In this document: positions 9,779 to 22,048 of the stretch, piece by piece
Layout of the letters: the number at the start of each line of letters is the position of its first letter
How positions within the stretch are numbered: position 1 is the stretch's first letter
Source: Mesotaenium endlicherianum
Taxonomy: Eukaryota > Streptophyta > Zygnematophyceae > Zygnematales > Mesotaeniaceae
DNA: 64,000 bases
Direction: 5' to 3'
Assembly (NCBI GenBank): GCA_009602735.1
Contig: WELA01007798.1
Span: forward strand, 186,001 to 250,000
The notes under the pieces: model-generated
Database searches by the model: none
Seen by the model: only the letters and a program-made list of their open reading frames with translations
What the model was told of the DNA's origin: nothing
Translations under genes and position numbers: made by a program

Positions 9779-11714
9779 AGGTGTTGATACAGCTCTTGTT
9801 GGGCCATGCAAAAGCAGGGGGCCAAATAAGGTCCCCAATTGCCAGATGCTACAACTCCTAGGATATTAGAGTTCTAAGTCTGGAATTTTGCGAGCACACT
9901 CCTTACACACATAGGCAATTCTCGCAAAAATCAAAATCATTGGAATGAAGTAGAGTTGCAGTGGTAGTCACTCAAAGTATGCAATTTTGTGAATCAAATT
10001 TTGGATAAAAGTTTCGAAGTATTTTCGGCAGACTACAAATCCTTGAAAAAAGGAAGCATAATGACCTAGATTGTGATGTGACCTTCAAGAAAGTATAGGA
10101 CACAAGCCGTTTGGATGAGTAATGAGCTTTGAGAAAAACTTTTGGTGGAGGTAGTTGTTCGACCAACGAACATACATCTCGGAGGGCCATTCAGTGTTAA
10201 GTAAGAATGCATCATTGGAAACCGCATAGTATTCCTGTTTACATTAACCGTTTGCACAGATCCTGTGTTGCCAAAGAGAGAGAGTTAGCAGAAAAAGAGA
10301 GTCTGGTGCCAACCTTGCTTAGTTTGCACACTAATGCTCATATCATCATTAGTTTTGTATGTTTGTTGTGACTATTGATGTTTTCTTCTTCTAATCTCAT
10401 TTAGCTTTTGCTCTTCAAGTCTTCTTTGCTTCGCATCAGCACTGGATGAATAGTGGGTATCTCCCCTGAGTCGAGATTCTTGTTCGGACCGACTTTCACT
10501 CGCCTGACTATCCCTGTTCACCTAGCAAACGCAGCCATAATAAATTAGACTATTCAGCTCCTCGCCGAAGCAGAGAGATCGTACCGACCCTCTGTGGTCC
10601 GTTGAGACCCAGGACCCCTCTCACTTATTTCATATCCATGTTAGCAGTCGAGACTCTCATTAGATCTCTCTCTCAAAAACCATGAAAAGAATTGTGTTCA
10701 ACTGTATTCACATTTTTCTAATTTCATTTTCCAAGTAGGGCGGTGGGCTTTTCCCCCACTATGCACTACAAGGGTTTTAACCCACTGTCGGCTAGGACCT
10801 AGCCACGACACTATGAGCTCTCGACTACCTAAGCTGCGACAAACTTTGCGTGAAGAAACACGGTCATACATCCTAACTTTTCATTTCTAACTCGTATATT
10901 TCATCATATTTGTGACTTTCCATGGTACAAAGCATGAAAACAGAGTAGATATTTTAAAGCGCTGGCAAAAGCGTTTTTCTTTGGGCTCCAGGTGGCCTGG
11001 GAAACTCCTTCTCTTTTCTGCCTTTCTCTGTTTCTGTTTTTCTTCTCCTTTCCTCCTTTCTGTTTTTCCTGGCCAAATGTGAGAGAGAAATGAGAGAGAA
11101 GTTTGCAAGGCTCGTTCCTAGTCCAAGCACCTGCATGTGGGCACTCTCAAAGTTGCCTTCGCTTAACTTATGCCGAGTTAGGTTAGCACGCATGCTAGCC
11201 TCGTAATTCTCGCGCGTGACTGCGTAACCTCTCGGTCAGTGTAGACGTGGGTTTCGAGACCACGCCCTATGTCGTGGCAGTGTCAATGTGGTCAGAGTGC
11301 CAATGGACCATGGGCCGAGGTGGTTTGTCAACCCAATGTTGCCTGAGTTGGCATTTATCGGTGTGGCTCTTGCATAGCTTTGCGTGATTCGGCACGGCAG
11401 TTGCAACTTGCAAGCGTGGGTCTTGCAAGCCTTCTTAGGGTCGGCCTCTCAGCTTACTTTGTTGGTCATCCCCACCTGTTGCTTTGTATAGGGTTTAATC
11501 GGGTTTGGTGTGGTCATGACTCATGTGTGACCAATGAACTTGCGTTTTACGCTGACCAGCACATGTCACCAGGGCTGGTCGGTGAGTCAGCCGTTGACTG
11601 TCCGTTCCTGACGATATCGTGAAATCCGGTACGCGTGCCGCACCGTCCAACAGCCATCAATCGCGACATTTATTCACAAATAAATAATATTTGAGGTCGC
11701 GAGTGGTCGCGAGC
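9779..11714. other. Unassigned DNA upstream of the ALB3 gene
   Basis: No gene or known element could be supported. The part from about 11000 is less AT-rich and probably contains the ALB3 promoter and 5' UTR. An AT-rich patch (AAATAAATAATATTTG) lies just before the chosen start codon, but no confident TATA box was found. Confidence 0.4.
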
Positions 11715-14700
11715 ATGGGGCGTCATGAGAGATGTCTCGGCTTACGATGTGTGGCAGTGTCGACACTTCTTTTGAGTAATTGCGTGATTGACCTTTTGTC
11801 GCAGTTTGTTGCTACCCTTTCGTTCCGTTGCTCATCAGCAGTCATGGTGTGTTCTTCAGCTACATACATGTCCATGGCTTGTTTGAGTTATGGAATCAAT
11901 ACGAGGGGACTTTGTGGCAGTTTTGGTGACATGTTCACCTCCGGAAGTGGATGTTTCTCGGCCGCTCGTTCCTTGCAGCCTTGCGGGCTCTATGGGGCAG
12001 GTTTGGGAAAGTTGAGTGCTTTGTCTGTCAGATTTCCTTCACAGATGCTGTCGGCTGAGAGGCACTGTATGCGAGCTTTGCACGACCCCCATCATGGGCA
12101 AGTGGTGAGAGCACAGGTTGTGAATCATCTACATGACGTACTGTTCAGCATAAGCGATGCTACAACTGAAGCAGCCATGTCAGCGGCTTCGTCTGTCGTT
12201 AAGGATGCAGCAACCGCCGCTGGCGATGCATCTGCTGCAACAGGAGGTGCGGCCTCCACTTTTGTGAAGCAGAGCGACTGGTTCTCCTGGTTAGCAGACA
12301 TTCTGGAAGGCAGTCTAAAGGTGTGTTGATCCATGCCAGAAAATTAAGGACTCCTTTTGTGGGCAGGAGTTTCATTGGTCGCAGTTGGCAGTTTATACGT
12401 GTTGAACCTGTCAGACTAACATAGCTCGGATGCTCTTGGCTTTGCTCTTAATAGACACTGTTGATGGCATACCTAGCAGTATGTTTGTGGCCTAATTTTT
12501 GTGTCCCCTTCAACTTTGTTTGCAGCTACTTGAGAATGGCTTGTCAGCTGTACACCTGCCCTATGCATATGGGTTTTCAATCATTCTGCTTACTGTTCTT
12601 GTGAAGTTGGCAACCTTCCCTCTGACCAAAAAACAGGTATTGTAAGATTCTCTTCGTTCCGTTATGGTCGAGTTTTAAAGCACCTGGCCAAATGCTCTCA
12701 AGCCATTTCTTTGTTGCCCAGCGCTTGGTCCTTATCAACCATGTGTTATATATTGTGAGTGTGCATTGATCAATCTTCTTTCAGGTGGAGTCAACTATGG
12801 CCATGCAGAATCTACAGCCTAAGATCAAGGCCATCCAGACAACTTATGCTGGAAACCAGGTGCATTTTATCTGTTGCGCCTCACTAGTGTTCAGTCATAT
12901 AGTGTTTCACTATTATTCAACTTCAAGATGACAGGTTGCTAAGGAACTGATTGCTAATCGTGTCCATGTTATGTATGTCTGTTGTACGGATAAAGGGATG
13001 AATATTATTACGTGGATGATGTTGGTGGGGCTTTGCTTCGGGTTTTGGCTCTCTCAGTTTGTTTGCCCTACTTTTTTAAGTGGCAAGTCATTCGCTCTCT
13101 GGGTGGTGTACATCTCGTCTACTCTAGCACGATCTGTGGGGATTTACGCTAAGGCTCATGGAGAGCTGGCAATAACTTTTCCCGCCGAATTGTTTGCACC
13201 CTGCCACACATACCCTTTGCACCTTCTCCTGACCCTTTCCGGGTTCAGTGTGGCAGAGTACTACTTTAAGAGCTGTGCATGGGCAATTAGGGTTGTCTTT
13301 ATTTGAGTTGATGGTAGACGGGTTTGGTGAAGACATGTACAATGGGTTCAGAAGAAATAGCTCGGGGCTTTTTGCAGCTGCCAGTGTCATGACTTTCTGG
13401 GAGCAATTCTCTGCGTACTCGTGCAGGAAAGGATTCAACTAGAGACAGCAAGGCTGTACAAGCAAGCTGGAGTTAATCCGTTGGCAGGTATCATTGTTGA
13501 TAACATCCTGGCTGTTTTAAGTTGTGTAGAAGTTCTGGTGGGGAAGCATATTCCTCGTGAGATGCTGCGTGGCTTCATCTTGCATCCTTTACTGTGACAG
13601 TGTATTTAGGGGTTCCATTGTATGGCCTGGGTGTACAATTTTTCCTGGAAATTGCACTAATTACTCAATTTTGTGTGTGACATGTGTCTGATCAGGTTGC
13701 TTGCCCACTCTTGCTACATTGCCTGTATGGATTGGCCTCTATCGTGCTCTCAGCAATGTTGCAAACGAGGTACTTCTGGCTCCAATCCCTGTACCAGTAT
13801 TATACTTCAGATTCTTATGTCTGCATTTGCTAGAGACTTAGTGCGCATGTCCATTTTAAAAAGTGGGGTTGTGGGTGTGGCTTTTTGAAGTCAGGCTCTC
13901 AGGTATAAATAATTGCAGACACCAGTTGAGTGTGTTTTGCTTGTAGACTGCAAGATGCGCAGTTCTCATTTTTTTGCTCACTTACATGGTATGCTTCTAT
14001 AGCAAGCTGCCATTTGTCATGGTATTTGTCTTTGTGAGATCTTGTAACATGATGATTGCCATTGTTGTGGCCCATCAGGGTGTTTTAACGGAGGGGTTTT
14101 TTTGGATACCTTCATTAGCTGGGCCTACAAGTATTGCGGCACGTTCTACTGGCTCTGGTACTTCGTGGCTTTTGCCATTTGTGGTGAGTGCAACAGTAGC
14201 CATGGCATATCTTTGTGGAGGAAGAGTGTTTTTCCTCTTGTGTATGCTGGTATTTGACCTAGAGCGACAATTTCCAGAGCATGTTATGTAGTAGCTATCG
14301 GGATGTCCAGCTGTTATGTACTGTCAAGTAGTATATTCTATAAGGGCAGGTAAGATGGTACACCGTTCAAAGGCTGCGCTGATGCTTTGAGGATCTTGCA
14401 GGATGGTGCTCCACCATTGGGGTGGGCAGATACAGCAGCCTATCTTGTGCTGCCCGTTTTGCTTGTCATCTCGCAAGCTGTCTCAATGCAGCTCATGCAG
14501 CCTCAGACCACTGTAAGCACTCTGTTTGACCTTGCCATATTTTAGTAAAGATTGCCATGTCACCCTTTGGCGGGTGGTATACAAGGAAAGAATACCTACA
14601 GAAGCATACACCCTGTGATAGTATAGACTGAACATTTTTCTTTCCTTCGAAAGGTACTCTGCCATATTGGGCTGTTTGCTGTACATTTTTTGGTGTGTTC

Positions 14701-16478
14701 AACTGTGTGGCAGCTGTTCTTGCTGGTACTCCACGATTGCATCCATTCACTTGGGCATTTGCAGGCCGTATGTGCAAACGTCAGGGGACCCTGATTTTTA
14801 TACCCCTAATTTTTATACCCTTACTAGATGGATAGATAGAGTATTGATTTGCCGTGTTGCTTACTAATCCTTGACCTGCTCCTTTATGTATTTGGTGATA
14901 TTGTGTGATACCCAGGATCCCACACAGAAGCAGACGCAGGCCATTTTGAAGTTTTTGCCACTTATGATCGGTTATTTCTCCCTCTCTGTGCCGTCGGGCC
15001 TTTCTCTTTACTGGTGCGTGCTGGCTAGTTCAGGTTTTATTGTGGAGTTTGATTGTGTTTTGACAAAGTTGACTTAACGGCGGGCGATGTCAAGTTCGTT
15101 ATTTATAACCGTTGTCACTGGTGGTTGTGCCATGAAATTTGTTTGGGATGTACGTGAATCGTCAGTCTAAGTTGGCAGTGTTCTAGGTAGTGCAAGGAGC
15201 TCTATGGTTTCATAGTCGGTCAATGCCGAGCTGCTGCAGGGTCGCTCATTGTCTCTTTTTTTTTTTGATATGCAGAGTATGAACTTTGCACTTTCTACGC
15301 AAAGTACTTTTTCCGTGTCATCAAGGGTGGCCATTGTGCTTGTTGTAGGTCTAATTCTCACTGGATGTGGCCTCGCGTGAGTCTTTTAGAGATAGTGGAG
15401 GGAAACATGATGGGCTTGCTTTTAGTTCTGCCTTTAATCATCGGAGGCCAAGCATGGTCAATGTATAAAAATGAATCTTACCTCTTCATTGTTTCAATCC
15501 CCGCAGGTTGACAAACAATTTATTGAGTACTGCACAGCAGGTTTACTTAAAGCAGCTTGGTGGTGCACAGCCTGGTAGTGGCGCTGATGGAGTTGGTATT
15601 ATTGATGCTGGGCAAGCTCGACGCTCTGGCACTCTCATTGCAACTGAAGAGGAGAAGGAACGGGAGAGACAGCGTGGAGAGAAGTAAGCTACCCTTACTC
15701 CACATGGAAGTTGGTGGGCGCATAGGAGTCCATGACATTTCGTTGGTGGTGAATGGTATGTCAGATAATATTCAGTCGGTTGCTCTTGTTTGGAATGAAT
15801 TTATGTGATCAGGTTCAGGCAGCTGAAGGAGCAGGAGGCATTGAAGAAAGCTAGTGCTCGCAAATCTGCTGAGGAAGCATCCAAAGCAGCTGCTGCGCGG
15901 GCTCAAGAGCAGCTTGCAGAGCAACAGAAGGTTGCAGCTTCTTCCTCGGACTCTCTATTGCTCTCCGGTGAGGAGCAGCATGTTGATGACGCAGAGGTAG
16001 GAGGTGATTGTGGTGAGGTACGTGCGGCCTTATTCAGTGCTTCGTCGTCAGCTACCTGAACATGTGCTTATTTGGTGGAACTACAATGCAGAAAGGTGTT
16101 CTTTGGGATGAAGGTTTGTGGTTGGGGTTTACATGTGTCAAGACTATAGTAGGTCAAGTATTGGCTCCCTTTGGCCACCAATCCTGTTTATGCATGTATA
16201 TACTGTACAGCGGCGCTGTGCCCTGTTTCACTTGCTTGCGCAGTTTGATTGCGGCAGGTTATTGTTTTTTTCCTTATTTGAGTACTTGTACAGCATTGTT
16301 ATGCAAGTGGAGATTTTCGGGATTTCCCTTGTATTTATATGAAGAGTGGGTAGCACCTGGTTCTCACTGACAACATTATCTTGCTTGACAGGTTGGCGTC
16401 ACACAGAATGTGCTTGCATCGTCTCCGACCGCGAAATCAAAGCGAAGTCGCTCCAAGAGGTCTAGGCGACCAGCTTAA
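11715..16478 (+). CDS. ALB3: ALBINO3/Oxa1/YidC-family thylakoid membrane insertase
   Basis: ALB3 inserts light-harvesting chlorophyll proteins into thylakoids with cpSRP43, cpSRP54 and cpFtsY. The eleven exons are 11715-12320, 12526-12636, 12785-12859, 13427-13487, 13696-13769, 14079-14183, 14402-14512, 14916-15013, 15507-15683, 15813-16017 and 16392-16478. All introns are GT-AG and the frame is kept at every junction, giving about 569 aa; land-plant ALB3 is about 460. Signatures are TVLVKLATFPLTKKQ (first membrane helix with the groove Lys), AMQNLQPKIKAIQ, ERIQLE, YKQAGVNPLAGCLPTLA, GFFWIPSL, FLPLMIGYFSLSVPSGLS and LYWLTNNLLSTAQQ. The last exon encodes a basic tail, KSKRSRSKRSRRPA, like the cpSRP43-binding motif. 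The N terminus looks like a transit peptide; Met codons at 11844 and 11874 are alternative starts. The long N terminus is the least certain part. Confidence 0.92.
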
Positions 16479-19117
16479 TGGAGACCTTGAATTTTTTAGG
16501 TGCTGTTTTGGGTGGGTGAATCTACAGGACGATCATCCATCGCGCAATGTTGGACTTTAGTGTCGGTGTTGTAGGATGGTACTCCAAAAGTAATAGCACT
16601 CACTTTAGAACCTACTAAAACTTTTAGAGTGGAATCGATCTGGAGATTACTTTTATCAGGCATGTGATTATTGCTAATTGGTATCACTCTTGATTTCTTT
16701 TTGGCGCAATCAAGGATATTTTTGGTGATCGTAATCGTGGCACTCTGGCTAGTACCTACTTTAGAGTGCCCCTATGAATACATGCTCTGTGATATTTGGC
16801 TACACTTACAAGAGAAGTTTCTGTGTGTAGGGGCGCGAGGGTGATACTAACCACTGAGTTGACCTCATGTCATCATGAATGACACATAAATAATTGCTAC
16901 ATCGATGTCCTTATTTGCAATAAGCCAAAGTCTTCTATTGATTGCGAGTACATCATTTGAGAACTGGTCTTGCTTGTCACCAAGGAAGGGGGATAGGGAT
17001 TTAGAGGGGTTCAGTCATCTTGTGGATTATTGAGACGATGCTCCTCAGCTTGGAAAGTAGGTTTTCTAAACTTACCAGGCAGAGGGGTCTGACTTGCCTT
17101 CGTCTCACATGAAACTCACGCGAATGAAAACTTGGACACCAATTTTCCGCGCACGAGCCTTTAAAAGTTCCCCGAGGGGTCATTAAGTACGTCAAACTGA
17201 CACTTAAGTGTGTCGTCACTTGATGAAGACTATCAGGACCAAGAACTTCCTCTTTGTTCAATTTTAATTCTTATTTATTTTTTAGAGTTCTGCATGAGTC
17301 ATTATGCATTTTACAGAAGTCTTCATGAGAGCAGTCCATGCAACATCAAGGTAGCAGTTCAATCAAGGTTTCTCCCCACGTTTGTCTTTAAGGAGGTGAG
17401 TCATGGTTATTTCTGCTTGCTCTCATGGCTATGGGCTTTTTGCCTTGCTGTTGTACTTCGTGTTGATTGTTTTTATCGCATCTTTATGGTGTTTGTGAGC
17501 TTTTGTTCAAAGAATTTACTTCCTTACGTTTCTTACTTGCTACACGACATTTAGTGGCTACGGGTTGTCTTGTGCACAAATTGCTGGTGGGGGTTGCTTT
17601 ACAAGGCTACAGGAGCTCATTGACGTCCAAAATTTGCAGGTGAGTCCATAAGTCTTGCACTTCACACTTTGGGCTGCAACTTTCCTCATGCTCTCATTAT
17701 ATGTTCTTAGTCTTGATTTTTCTTTTTAGTGCATGTACGTCACGCGTGGAAGTAATGCCCAACTTTTGTAGCAGGTGGAGGCAAAGAAGGGGGGTTGGCT
17801 TCAAGTACTGTTTGCCCTGTGGGGGATCTTTAGCAAATAGGTGAAGGTAGATTCAGATGTTTGGCTCAAGACATTCAGGACGCAATTGTCTAAGAGGATA
17901 AATGCCTCTCAAGCCAAAGTATATATCCGAAAGAGCAATGTGCCCACAAATATCTTCTGACATTGTTTGGTAGCATAGGCAAAGAAGAAGTGTATTACCA
18001 GACAGAATGGACTTACCCTCTCAAGAGTACTAGCATTTGTCGGGTTTGTTAAAAAGTTGAGCATTTGGATACTCTTATGGCTCTTCAAAAGGTTAGTGGG
18101 GGAAATGCATGGTGGCAGCTAAAGTGATTCCTACCTCTAAGGAAATTGTAGCTATTAGTCCTCCTTCTTCATGGATCGGAGATTAAGTCCAATAGGTGAG
18201 GAAACATGACCACTTCAATTTTCCTACTGCATCTTGAATCAGGTTGGAGGGGTGTATTTTGCTCCTAATCACTGTTTCGATCGGGATATATAGAAGGCAT
18301 TTGATATAAATTGCCGACCTCCTAGTGGAGAGGATGTCATTCACACTGTATTTTTGTGGTTGGTGTAACGATCTGAGCTTTTGAGGAGTATTTGGAACGT
18401 GTCTCTAATAACCCAAATTACAATTATTCTTAATATGTTAAGGAATATACTAATTGATGATTTGATTAACACACACATGGGCCCACTAAGTCCAGGTCGA
18501 GTAGCGAAACGACCAAAATACTATTGCAAAAAGAATCGTAAAGTAACTGGATTACTGCGCAAAAGTATAACGTAATTAGTTATAAAGTTTGCTTGATTAA
18601 TCATGGTGGAATAACTACAAATTGATTAATTCATTTTGACTGTCATAATTTCGGATGACGACAGTCACTGTTTTCGGTTAACGACAATTGTTAACTCGAA
18701 AGAGAAGACAAACCGTGGCCTTAGGGAGCCACTGGTTGGAATCAAACCCGCGACCTCCAGGTCAACATGGCGCGATTCTGCAAACAGTCGTAAAAGTCAA
18801 ACGAAACTAAGTTTGCAAAGCTTCTTCGCAACTGTGAGGTTCGAGCCTTTGATCATTCGTTCGATTTGTTCATACCTGACCTATTGGCAAAACGGTTATT
18901 TATAACTACCTGTTCATGTCAAATGAATGTGTAAGCAACCTCGCGAGCAGTCGCGACTTTTTGGATTTATCGGAAATCGTTGCGTAACCTTCAAACGGCC
19001 AATCGGGTCGTATGGAGTATTCGGCCAACCGGGAGACGTCCGTTTGCCCATTTCCGTTGATTATGCACCAGTGTCCTTGGCGGTAATTCAAAGCACTCCG
19101 GTGCCTCATGTTGCGCG
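16479..19117. other. ALB3 3' flank and unassigned DNA
   Basis: The first few hundred bases are probably ALB3 3' UTR. Beyond that I recognise no gene. Two short stretches (17317-17395 and 17555-17639) are bounded by AG and GTGAGT and could be exons of an unknown gene, but joining them gives a stop, so I do not call one. Confidence 0.35.
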
Positions 19118-19300
19118 CCTAATTATGAAATTCGGATATGCCGCACACGTGTGTACGTATTTTCCGTGCGTACACAACAAAGACAAGATTGAGAATAAGC
19201 CTCCATGGTAGGGTCTGAAAAGAACGAGTAATATCGTGGAGTCAAAATTGTACGTTGGAATACGTCGAAAATACGTGAGTTACGGTGATACAAACCGATT
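19118..19300. mobile_element. Left end of a small TACG-rich transposon
   Basis: It starts CCTAATTATGAAATTCGG, then a GCACACGTGTGTACG stretch, matching the end type of the elements at 7178 and 8970-9770. The opposite end and the target duplication were not found, so the right coordinate is arbitrary. Confidence 0.4.
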
Positions 19301-19895
19301 GTAAATCAAAAGTAAATTAGAAAGTCTCTATATACGCATGTTACAGAGTATGACGATATGGGCGTATTTGAAAATCGGAATTGTGCAAGTATAAGTACTT
19401 GCAAGAGTCATTGTGAGTGCAATTCTCACAAGCACACATTCTACTATTTTGGTTTTTAATTTTGCATTTTCAACAATTGTCAATCGTTCGAAGTTATTGT
19501 TATTTTTTTCCATTAAGTATCAAATATTCCTTAAATATCAAGCAAAGATCCTCGAGAAAGCAGAAATGTTACAGTTTGAAGGTCAAGTACAGATTTGTGA
19601 TGTTATGGTTATTGGAGATACGTGTAGAGCGTATGTAGGTAAGTTTGAGGAAGAAGAAGATGCTTGCAATAGGTTGTTAATTGTTGCGAGACATAGACAC
19701 CACGTAGACTACCTATCGAAGAAGCACAAAGAAAATAGATTAGCACTTTGCAGTTCATTTTTGAAAACGTTCATTACATACATCAGCAAGCTGCTTTTGC
19801 TTCTTGCAACTCAACTCCCCCTACACCTCGAGTGCCCCCTACACAGCAGAGCAGCTTACTAAGATTGACAAAACGTGCACAATCAGGGTTGCAAG

Positions 19896-20253
19896 CCTGG
19901 TTATGGGATACGTATTTAAAGAATACGTAAAACGTATACGTATTGCGAAAATACGTGTAAAAAATGGAAATACGTGAGTGATACGTTTTTCCAAGACTCT
20001 CGGAAAATTGGCAGAGCTTATAACTTTCAAAGTGCTTTAAAACCTCGAGCGCGATCAATCGCGAATGGTAGAGGACTCAATTTGCTATGATATGAAGGTG
20101 GTGAAAGTAGAAAAATCATTGTCACATTTTCAAACCGCCAAATATTCATTTTTACCTCGTCGGGACGCGTATTTTGAGTATTTTGAAAATACGTCAAAAT
20201 ACGTGGTGTAATACGTCGCTCACGGACCAATACGCGAGTATCCCATAACTAGG
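19896..20253. mobile_element. 358-bp non-autonomous DNA transposon (8-bp TSD), copy 2
   Basis: It is flanked by exact duplications GTTGCAAG (19888-19895 and 20254-20261). The ends are CCTGGTTATGGGATAC and, on the other strand, CCTAGTTATGGGATAC. It is the reverse complement of the element at 7660-7995 over its whole length, including the block with CAAACCGCCAAATATTCA. Confidence 0.88.
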
Positions 20254-20425
20254 GTTGCAAGGGAGGTGGCTGCAAGCAAAAGATTGAGACCACAACCTGT
20301 CGAGGTCAGTTTGTGGTTATCGTCATCAAAGGCTTGTGTTTATATAGTGCTACTTAATCTGCAATGCATGTGTCTATATGTGGTGCTCTATAAGTTACTT
20401 ATGCTACTTGCTAGTAGAACTTTGT

Positions 20426-20928
20426 TGTAGTGATTTGAGGTATATGATATTAGTTTGCATATATTTTAATGTTTTCAAATACATTTGGAGTAGTATTGTG
20501 TGGAGTCAAGTGTGAATAGGTACTCTAGTAACTTGGTTCATGTCCTTTGTACCTTCCAAGGCATTTTCAAAGTTAGAGGAAAGACCTAGAAGAACTCCAT
20601 GTGGCAAAAGTCAGATGTGCCATTTTTAGGTCAAAAGGACATGTGTACATTATTCTAGAAAGAGGTGGCAAGTTTTGGGATGTGTTGGGTGCCAACACAT
20701 CAACATACACCTTCCTAGAAATTACTTATGTAGCAAGTATATAAACAAGAGCTAGAACATAGAAAGACATTCCAGAATCACTCTTGTACTTGCCAAAATC
20801 CAGAAATATATTAACTTTCAAGAAGCCATCTCTCTTTCAAGAAGCTACCACTTGTGTTCAAAGATCCTTGTCTTGAATAGATAAAGTATTCTGTTTTACT
20901 AAGTACTTTATCTATCTGTTTCACTACA
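20426..20928 (+). repeat. 5' LTR of family C copy C2
   Basis: 503 bp, TGTAGTGATTTGAG to TTTCACTACA. The last ~350 bp look identical to the C1 LTR by eye. Confidence 0.9.
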
Positions 20929-20929
20929 G

Positions 20930-20941
20930 TGGTATCGGAGC
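20930..20941 (+). promoter_or_regulatory. Primer-binding site of C2
   Basis: TGGTATCGGAGC, one base after the LTR end, as in C1 and C3. Confidence 0.8.
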
Positions 20942-20965
20942 TAGGCACTTTGGTAGCACAAGAAG

Positions 20966-22048
20966 ATGGCCGATCCTCAAGACCAACAGCAAGCTTTCGA
21001 AGGAAGCCCTTCCTCTCCAAGACACCCTCCTCCAGCGCCGATGGGAGAGCCCACTCAAGAAAATCTGCAACAACAAGAAGCACCACAAGGAGGAGCACAC
21101 CCTCCTCCAGCGTCGATGGGAGAGCCTACTCAAGGAAATCTGCAACAACAAGAAGCACCACAAGGAGGAGCACCGTCAAATCCCGTGGCAGCCGCTATAG
21201 CAAAGTTGACCCCACCACAAGGAGTTCCCGCAAATGAGTGGGCAGCCTTCCTAATGACCGTCCACAACCAAGTGGGCTTGGCCACCTATGAAGCAACCGT
21301 GCAAGCGTCAAGAGAAGCTATGGCTGCCATGGTTGCCCCTATTGCGAGCAATGCTCAAAATCCAGCCCCGGCTCAAGCGCCTCCACAAGAGCCAACGAGA
21401 GCAAGGAAACTCATCAAGCCCGGCAAACCCGACACTTTCAACCCCGGGAAAGGTGCCAACCTGAATTTATGGCTCTACCAAGTGGAGACGTACCTCGCGT
21501 TCCTTGAAGTACCCGAGGAGGACTACGTTCCCTTTGCCGTTACCTTACTTAGAGGAGCAGCAACATCATGGTGGCGTAACTATCAAGCGGCTATATATCA
21601 AGCTATGGCGCACCCCATGCTCGGCCAAGAGCCCCCACCATCATATGCAAGATGGGCAGATTTTCGTGAGGCCCTCAAGAAGCAATTCATGCCCATCAAT
21701 GCGGAGAAGATTGCCCGAGGAAAGCTCCACCATCTCAAGCAAACGACGTCCGTTCAAGAGTATACATCCAGATTTCACGCCCTCACTCTTGAGATCCCCA
21801 ACATGTCTCTCGAGGAGAAGATTGACCGTTACATCTTTGGCCTCAAACCCAAGGTGGCAAAGGAAGTGGAGTTACGCGACTTGACGGACTTCTCAAAGAT
21901 CATTGAAGTGGCCCAAAAGGTGGATACCTTGGATTTCAAGCACTCCATGCCTTCATCTTCACGGGTACCCATTGAGGTTGCAAGAAGAGGAGGAGCCTCC
22001 ATCCGAGATGCCCAAGGACCGGATCTGGCAGCTTGCTGTACCTGGTGA
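20966..22048 (+). pseudogene. Truncated gag of C2 running into piggyBac sequence
   Basis: Residues 1-335 equal the C1 Gag except for one Val-to-Met change (KHSMPSS). They include both copies of the 25-residue repeat and the gag core. After SSSRVP the frame enters the piggyBac segment and ends with a short out-of-frame tail and TGA. The zinc knuckle is lost. The open frame of 360 codons is therefore a gag/transposon chimera rather than a real gene. Confidence 0.8.

Larger units (their letters stand above)
20426..21969 (+). mobile_element. Family C retrotransposon, copy C2 (5' LTR, PBS, truncated gag)
   Basis: LTR, primer site and the first three quarters of gag are near-identical to C1 but in opposite orientation, so C1 and C2 are arms of a large inverted repeat about 19 kb apart. 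Homology stops at about 21969 inside gag, where piggyBac-like sequence begins. Confidence 0.88.

Noticed and set aside
16062-16370. Open frame with hydrophobic stretches inside the last ALB3 intron
   Set aside because: It is bounded by the donor at 16018 and the acceptor at 16391 of ALB3. There is no homology I recognise.
19413-19862. 149-codon open frame before the small element at 19896
   Set aside because: No recognisable domain, no clear splice sites and AT-rich composition. It may be a gene fragment but cannot be supported.
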